A stretch of DNA of 36,780 bases from Pseudomonas sp. IPO3778. GTDB taxonomy: Bacteria > Pseudomonadota > Gammaproteobacteria > Pseudomonadales > Pseudomonadaceae. The notes beneath the pieces are model-generated. The model saw only the letters and a list, made by a program, of their open reading frames with translations. It was not told the DNA's origin and did no database searches. The stretch is from contig NZ_JACARC010000062.1 in NCBI RefSeq assembly GCF_013386825.1, forward strand, positions 1 through 36,780, read 5' to 3'. Made by a program: the position numbers and the translations under genes. Below are positions 33,859 through 36,780 of this stretch, piece after piece. Positions within the stretch are counted from its first letter, which is position 1; each line of letters begins with the position of its first letter.

Positions 33859-35376
33859 ATGTTCGAATCTGCCGAAATCGGTCACGCCATCGACAAAGAA
33901 ACCTACGACGCCGAAGTGCCGGCCTTGCGCGAAGCCCTGCTGGAAGTGCAGTACGAACTGCAACAGCAAAAGCGCTTCCCGGTGATCATCCTGATCAACG
34001 GCATCGAAGGTGCCGGCAAGGGCGAAACCGTCAAGCTGCTCAATGAATGGATGGACCCGCGCCTGATCGAGGTGCGCACCTTCGACCAGCAGACCGACGA
34101 AGAACTGGCCCGCCCGCCTGCCTGGCGCTACTGGCGCCAGCTTCCGGCGAAAGGCCGCATGGGTATCTTTTTTGGCAACTGGTACAGCCAGATGCTGCAA
34201 AGCCGCGTCCATGGCGAGATCAAGGATGCGCGGCTTGACCAGGCCATCGCCGGGGCCGAGCGCCTGGAAAAAATGCTCTGCGACGAAGGCGCGCTGATCT
34301 TCAAGTTCTGGTTTCACCTCTCCAAGAAGCAAATGAAATCCCGGCTCAAGGCCTTGCAGGATGATCCGCTGCACAGCTGGCGCATCAGCCCGCTGGACTG
34401 GCAGCAGTCCAAGACTTACGACAAGTTTGTGCATTTCGGTGAGCGCATCCTGCGCCGCACCAGCCGTGACTACGCGCCGTGGTATGTGATCGAAGGCGTC
34501 GATGCCCACTACCGTGGGCTGACCGTGGGCAAGATCCTGCTCGAAGGCCTGCAAAACGCGTTGAAAGTGCCCAAAGGTAAAGCCAGCGGCATGAACCCGG
34601 CGCCGCTGCCGTCGGCGGTTGACCAGATGAGCCTGCTCAATAGCCTGGACATGACCCTGAGCCTGGAGAAGGACGATTACGAAGAACAACTGATCACCGA
34701 GCAGGCGCGGTTTTCCGGGCTGATGCGCGACAAGCGCATGCGCAAGCACGCGTTGGTGACGGTATTTGAAGGCAACGACGCGGCAGGCAAGGGTGGCGCG
34801 ATCCGGCGGGTGGCGGCGGCCCTCGACCCCCGGCAGTACCACATCGTGCCGATAGCCGCGCCCAGCGAAGACGAGCGCGCCCAGCCTTACCTCTGGCGTT
34901 TCTGGCAGAAAATCCCGGCGCGGGGCATGTTCACCGTGTTCGATCGCTCCTGGTACGGCCGGGTGCTGGTGGAACGCATCGAAGGCTTCTGCACGCCCAC
35001 CGACTGGATGCGCGCCTACGGTGAGATCAACGACTTTGAAGAGCAACTGCGTGATGCCGGGGTGATCGTGGTCAAGTTCTGGCTGGCGATCGACAAACAG
35101 ACCCAGTTGGAGCGGTTCCAGGCGCGGGAGGAAATCCCGTTCAAGCGCTTCAAAATCACCGAGGACGACTGGCGCAACCGCGACAAGTGGGACGACTACC
35201 GAGCGGCGGTGGGTGACATGGTGGACCGCACCAGCACCGAGATTGCGCCGTGGACGTTGGTGGAGGCCAATGACAAGCGCTGGGCGCGGGTAAAGGTGTT
35301 GCGCACCATCAACCGGGCGCTGGAGGAAGCGTTCGACAAGACCGACAAGCATGACAAGAAGGACAAAAAGAAGTAG
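33859..35376 (+). CDS. pap: Polyphosphate:AMP phosphotransferase (two PPK2 domains)
   Basis: 505 residues from ATG 33859 (CGGAG 7 bases upstream; the frame opens at 33778). Two PPK2 domains follow each other: the first with Walker A INGIEGAGKGETVK (about 49-62), the second with FEGNDAAGKGGAIRR (about 299-313) and the lid FDRSWYGRVLVER. Proteins with two fused domains make ADP from AMP with polyphosphate as donor (class II PPK2, P. aeruginosa PA3455 as I recall). The first domain usually has a degraded Walker A, as here (G-I-E instead of G-N-D). The tail is very Lys-rich. A hairpin follows at 35395. Confidence 0.93.
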   Translation: MFESAEIGHAIDKETYDAEVPALREALLEVQYELQQQKRFPVIILINGIEGAGKGETVKLLNEWMDPRLIEVRTFDQQTDEELARPPAWRYWRQLPAKGRMGIFFGNWYSQMLQSRVHGEIKDARLDQAIAGAERLEKMLCDEGALIFKFWFHLSKKQMKSRLKALQDDPLHSWRISPLDWQQSKTYDKFVHFGERILRRTSRDYAPWYVIEGVDAHYRGLTVGKILLEGLQNALKVPKGKASGMNPAPLPSAVDQMSLLNSLDMTLSLEKDDYEEQLITEQARFSGLMRDKRMRKHALVTVFEGNDAAGKGGAIRRVAAALDPRQYHIVPIAAPSEDERAQPYLWRFWQKIPARGMFTVFDRSWYGRVLVERIEGFCTPTDWMRAYGEINDFEEQLRDAGVIVVKFWLAIDKQTQLERFQAREEIPFKRFKITEDDWRNRDKWDDYRAAVGDMVDRTSTEIAPWTLVEANDKRWARVKVLRTINRALEEAFDKTDKHDKKDKKK

Positions 35377-35394
35377 CCCGTCCGACATTGCACC

Positions 35395-35419
35395 TGTGGC
35401 GAGCGGGCCGGTCGCCACA
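35395..35419 (+). terminator. Hairpin after pap, REP-like remnant
   Basis: TGTGGCGA / TCGCCACA form a perfect 8-base stem around a 9-base GC-rich loop, 19 bases after the pap stop. The outer bases match the REP type TGTGGCGAGCGGG seen elsewhere. There is no T run, so it may stabilise the pap mRNA end rather than terminate efficiently. Confidence 0.55.
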
Positions 35420-35530
35420 AAAGATCTGTCGACACCGATGACATACGCGGGATGAATGATTGTCGCGGTTGAAGAGGGCGGGATCTATGCTCGATCTCTC
35501 TCTCAACAACCACAACAATCGAGGTGGCCC

Positions 35531-36715
35531 ATGCGTGAAGTAGTGATCGTCGACAGCGTGCGAACCGGCCTGGCCAAGTCCTTTCGCGGCAAGTTCAACC
35601 AGACCCGTCCCGATGACATGGCTGCCCATTGCGTCAATGCGCTGCTGACCCGCAACGGCATCGACCCGGCCACTGTCGAAGACTGCATCGTCGGCGCCGG
35701 CTCCAACGAAGGCGCCCAGGGCTACAACATTGGGCGCAACGTGGCGGTGTTGTCGCAACTGGGCACCGGCACGGCCGGCATGACCCTCAACCGTTTCTGT
35801 TCCTCGGGCTTGCAGGCGATCGCCATTGCGGCCAACCAGATTGCGTCCGGCTGCAGTGAGATCATCGTTGCCGGCGGGGTTGAGTCCATCAGCCTGACCA
35901 TGAAAAGCGTCAACACCGACAACCTGATCAACCCGTTGCTCAAGGAGCAGGTGCCGGGCATCTATTTCCCCATGGGGCAGACGGCGGAAATTGTTGCGCG
36001 GCGTTATCACGTCAGTCGTGAAGAGCAGGACCTGTATGCGCTGCAAAGCCAGCAGCGTACGGCCCAGGCCCAGGCGGACGGGTTGTTTGATGATGAAATC
36101 GTGCCGATGGCGGTGAAGTACAAGGTTGAGGACAAGAACACCGGGGCGGTGCAGGTGTTGGACGGGGTGGTGGATCGGGATGATTGCAACCGTCCGGATA
36201 CCACCCTGGCCAGTCTTGCGGGGTTGAAGCCGGTGTTTGCGGAGGATGGGTCGGTGACGGCGGGGAATTCGTCGCAATTGTCTGATGGGGCGTCCATGAC
36301 GCTGGTGATGAGTTTGGAAAAGGCGCTGGAATTGGGGCTTAAGCCGAAGGCGTTTTTCCGCGGGTTTACGGTGGCGGGGTGTGAGCCGGATGAGATGGGC
36401 ATTGGGCCGGTGTTTTCGGTGCCCAAGCTGCTCAAGGCCCGGGGCTTGCAGGTGGGGGATATTGACCTGTGGGAGCTGAATGAAGCGTTTGCTTCGCAGT
36501 GCCTGTATGCGCGTAATCGGCTGGAAATTGATAATGCCAAGTACAACGTCAATGGTGGGTCGATTTCGATTGGGCATCCGTTTGGGATGACCGGGTCGCG
36601 GCAGGTGGGGCATCTGGTGCGTGAGCTGCAGCGGCGCAAGTTGCGTTACGGGATTGTCACCATGTGCGTGGGGGGAGGGATGGGGGCTACCGGGTTGTTT
36701 GAGGCTGTGCGGTAG
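35531..36715 (+). CDS. Thiolase-family acetyl-CoA acyltransferase
   Basis: 394 residues from ATG 35531 with GAGGT upstream. The catalytic Cys is in NRFCSSGLQA (about 92), the active-site His in SIGHPFGMTGSRQ (about 350), and the second Cys in MCVGGGMGATG (about 380); all thiolase motifs are intact. It may degrade 3-ketoacyl-CoA or condense acetyl-CoA. It is close to PA3454 of P. aeruginosa by position. It stands without a hydroxyacyl-CoA dehydrogenase gene nearby, unlike fadA. The last third uses mostly G-ending codons and looks different from the C-ending first half. Confidence 0.92.
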   Translation: MREVVIVDSVRTGLAKSFRGKFNQTRPDDMAAHCVNALLTRNGIDPATVEDCIVGAGSNEGAQGYNIGRNVAVLSQLGTGTAGMTLNRFCSSGLQAIAIAANQIASGCSEIIVAGGVESISLTMKSVNTDNLINPLLKEQVPGIYFPMGQTAEIVARRYHVSREEQDLYALQSQQRTAQAQADGLFDDEIVPMAVKYKVEDKNTGAVQVLDGVVDRDDCNRPDTTLASLAGLKPVFAEDGSVTAGNSSQLSDGASMTLVMSLEKALELGLKPKAFFRGFTVAGCEPDEMGIGPVFSVPKLLKARGLQVGDIDLWELNEAFASQCLYARNRLEIDNAKYNVNGGSISIGHPFGMTGSRQVGHLVRELQRRKLRYGIVTMCVGGGMGATGLFEAVR

Positions 36716-36723
36716 GTTTGATT

Positions 36724-36780
36724 GGGGGCATATCCGTTGCTGCGGTAACGGCCGCCTAGGGTTCCGCTCTTACAGCGGGG
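36724..36780. repeat. Start of a dispersed Pseudomonas repeat, cut by the window end
   Basis: The sequence GGGGGCATATCCGTTGCTGC then GGTAACGGCCGCCTAGGGTT and CCGCTCTTACAGCGG matches, from memory, a repeat common downstream of genes in fluorescens-group genomes. The end contains a 5-base stem CCGCT / AGCGG. The rest lies beyond the window. Confidence 0.45.

Noticed and set aside
33826..35418. Minus-strand open frame of 530 codons opposite pap
   Set aside because: Shadow of GC-rich codons; pap has two complete PPK2 domains.

Overview
The window looks like chromosomal DNA of a Pseudomonas of the fluorescens group. The genes are GC-rich with G/C-ending codons. The spacers carry several REP/REPIN palindromes of the type common in that group. 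Gene order around folE-Smr-cysteine hydrolase-prmB-aroC-MFS, and around the NAGGN genes with pap and a thiolase, matches what I recall from P. aeruginosa and relatives. No tRNA, rRNA, CRISPR array, insertion sequence, integrase or plasmid gene was seen.

Layout. 1-4.2 kb: a LysR regulator is divergent from a tight three-gene operon (CitMHS carboxylate transporter, AtuA/DUF1446 protein, small AtuA-C-like protein), probably uptake and breakdown of an organic acid; a REPIN bounds each end. 4.2-7.0 kb, minus strand: CPFC glutaredoxin-like protein, folE, Smr-domain protein, small membrane protein, isochorismatase-like hydrolase. 7.2-13.2 kb: prmB, an unknown membrane-anchored coiled-coil protein, a secreted alpha/beta hydrolase, aroC, an MFS transporter and an acireductone-dioxygenase homologue whose metal site is altered. 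13.4-18.2 kb: an HTH-only LuxR protein, DUF3509, a long-chain acyl-CoA synthetase, an ankyrin protein, an unknown protein, a PLDc_N-like peptide and ogt. 18.5-22.8 kb: an LTA-synthase-type sulfatase, a 50-residue DUF3309 peptide, an SDR, a CsrA/Rsm protein with a structured leader, and a YheU protein.

22.8-27.7 kb, minus strand: the N-acetylglutaminylglutamine amide (NAGGN) osmoprotectant genes, namely class II amidotransferase, two-domain synthetase ngg and M42 peptidase. Reading away from them, 27.97-31.73 kb encodes a large toxin/effector-like protein with a DUF6543-like N-terminal region, leucine-rich repeats and a NEL-type E3 ubiquitin ligase domain with a CxD motif. It is split into two frames by one missing T in a short T run. 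It ends tail-to-tail with mnmC, overlapping by 4 bases. The window closes with pap (polyphosphate:AMP phosphotransferase), a thiolase and the start of a repeat.

Most genes are conserved housekeeping or accessory genes. The points most worth checking are the acireductone dioxygenase homologue with two of four metal ligands replaced and no mtnB or mtnC beside it, the csrA leader hairpin holding the Shine-Dalgarno sequence in its loop plus an upstream 15-bp dyad, and the frame-disrupted NEL ligase. All family assignments rest on reading motifs by eye; no database search was run.
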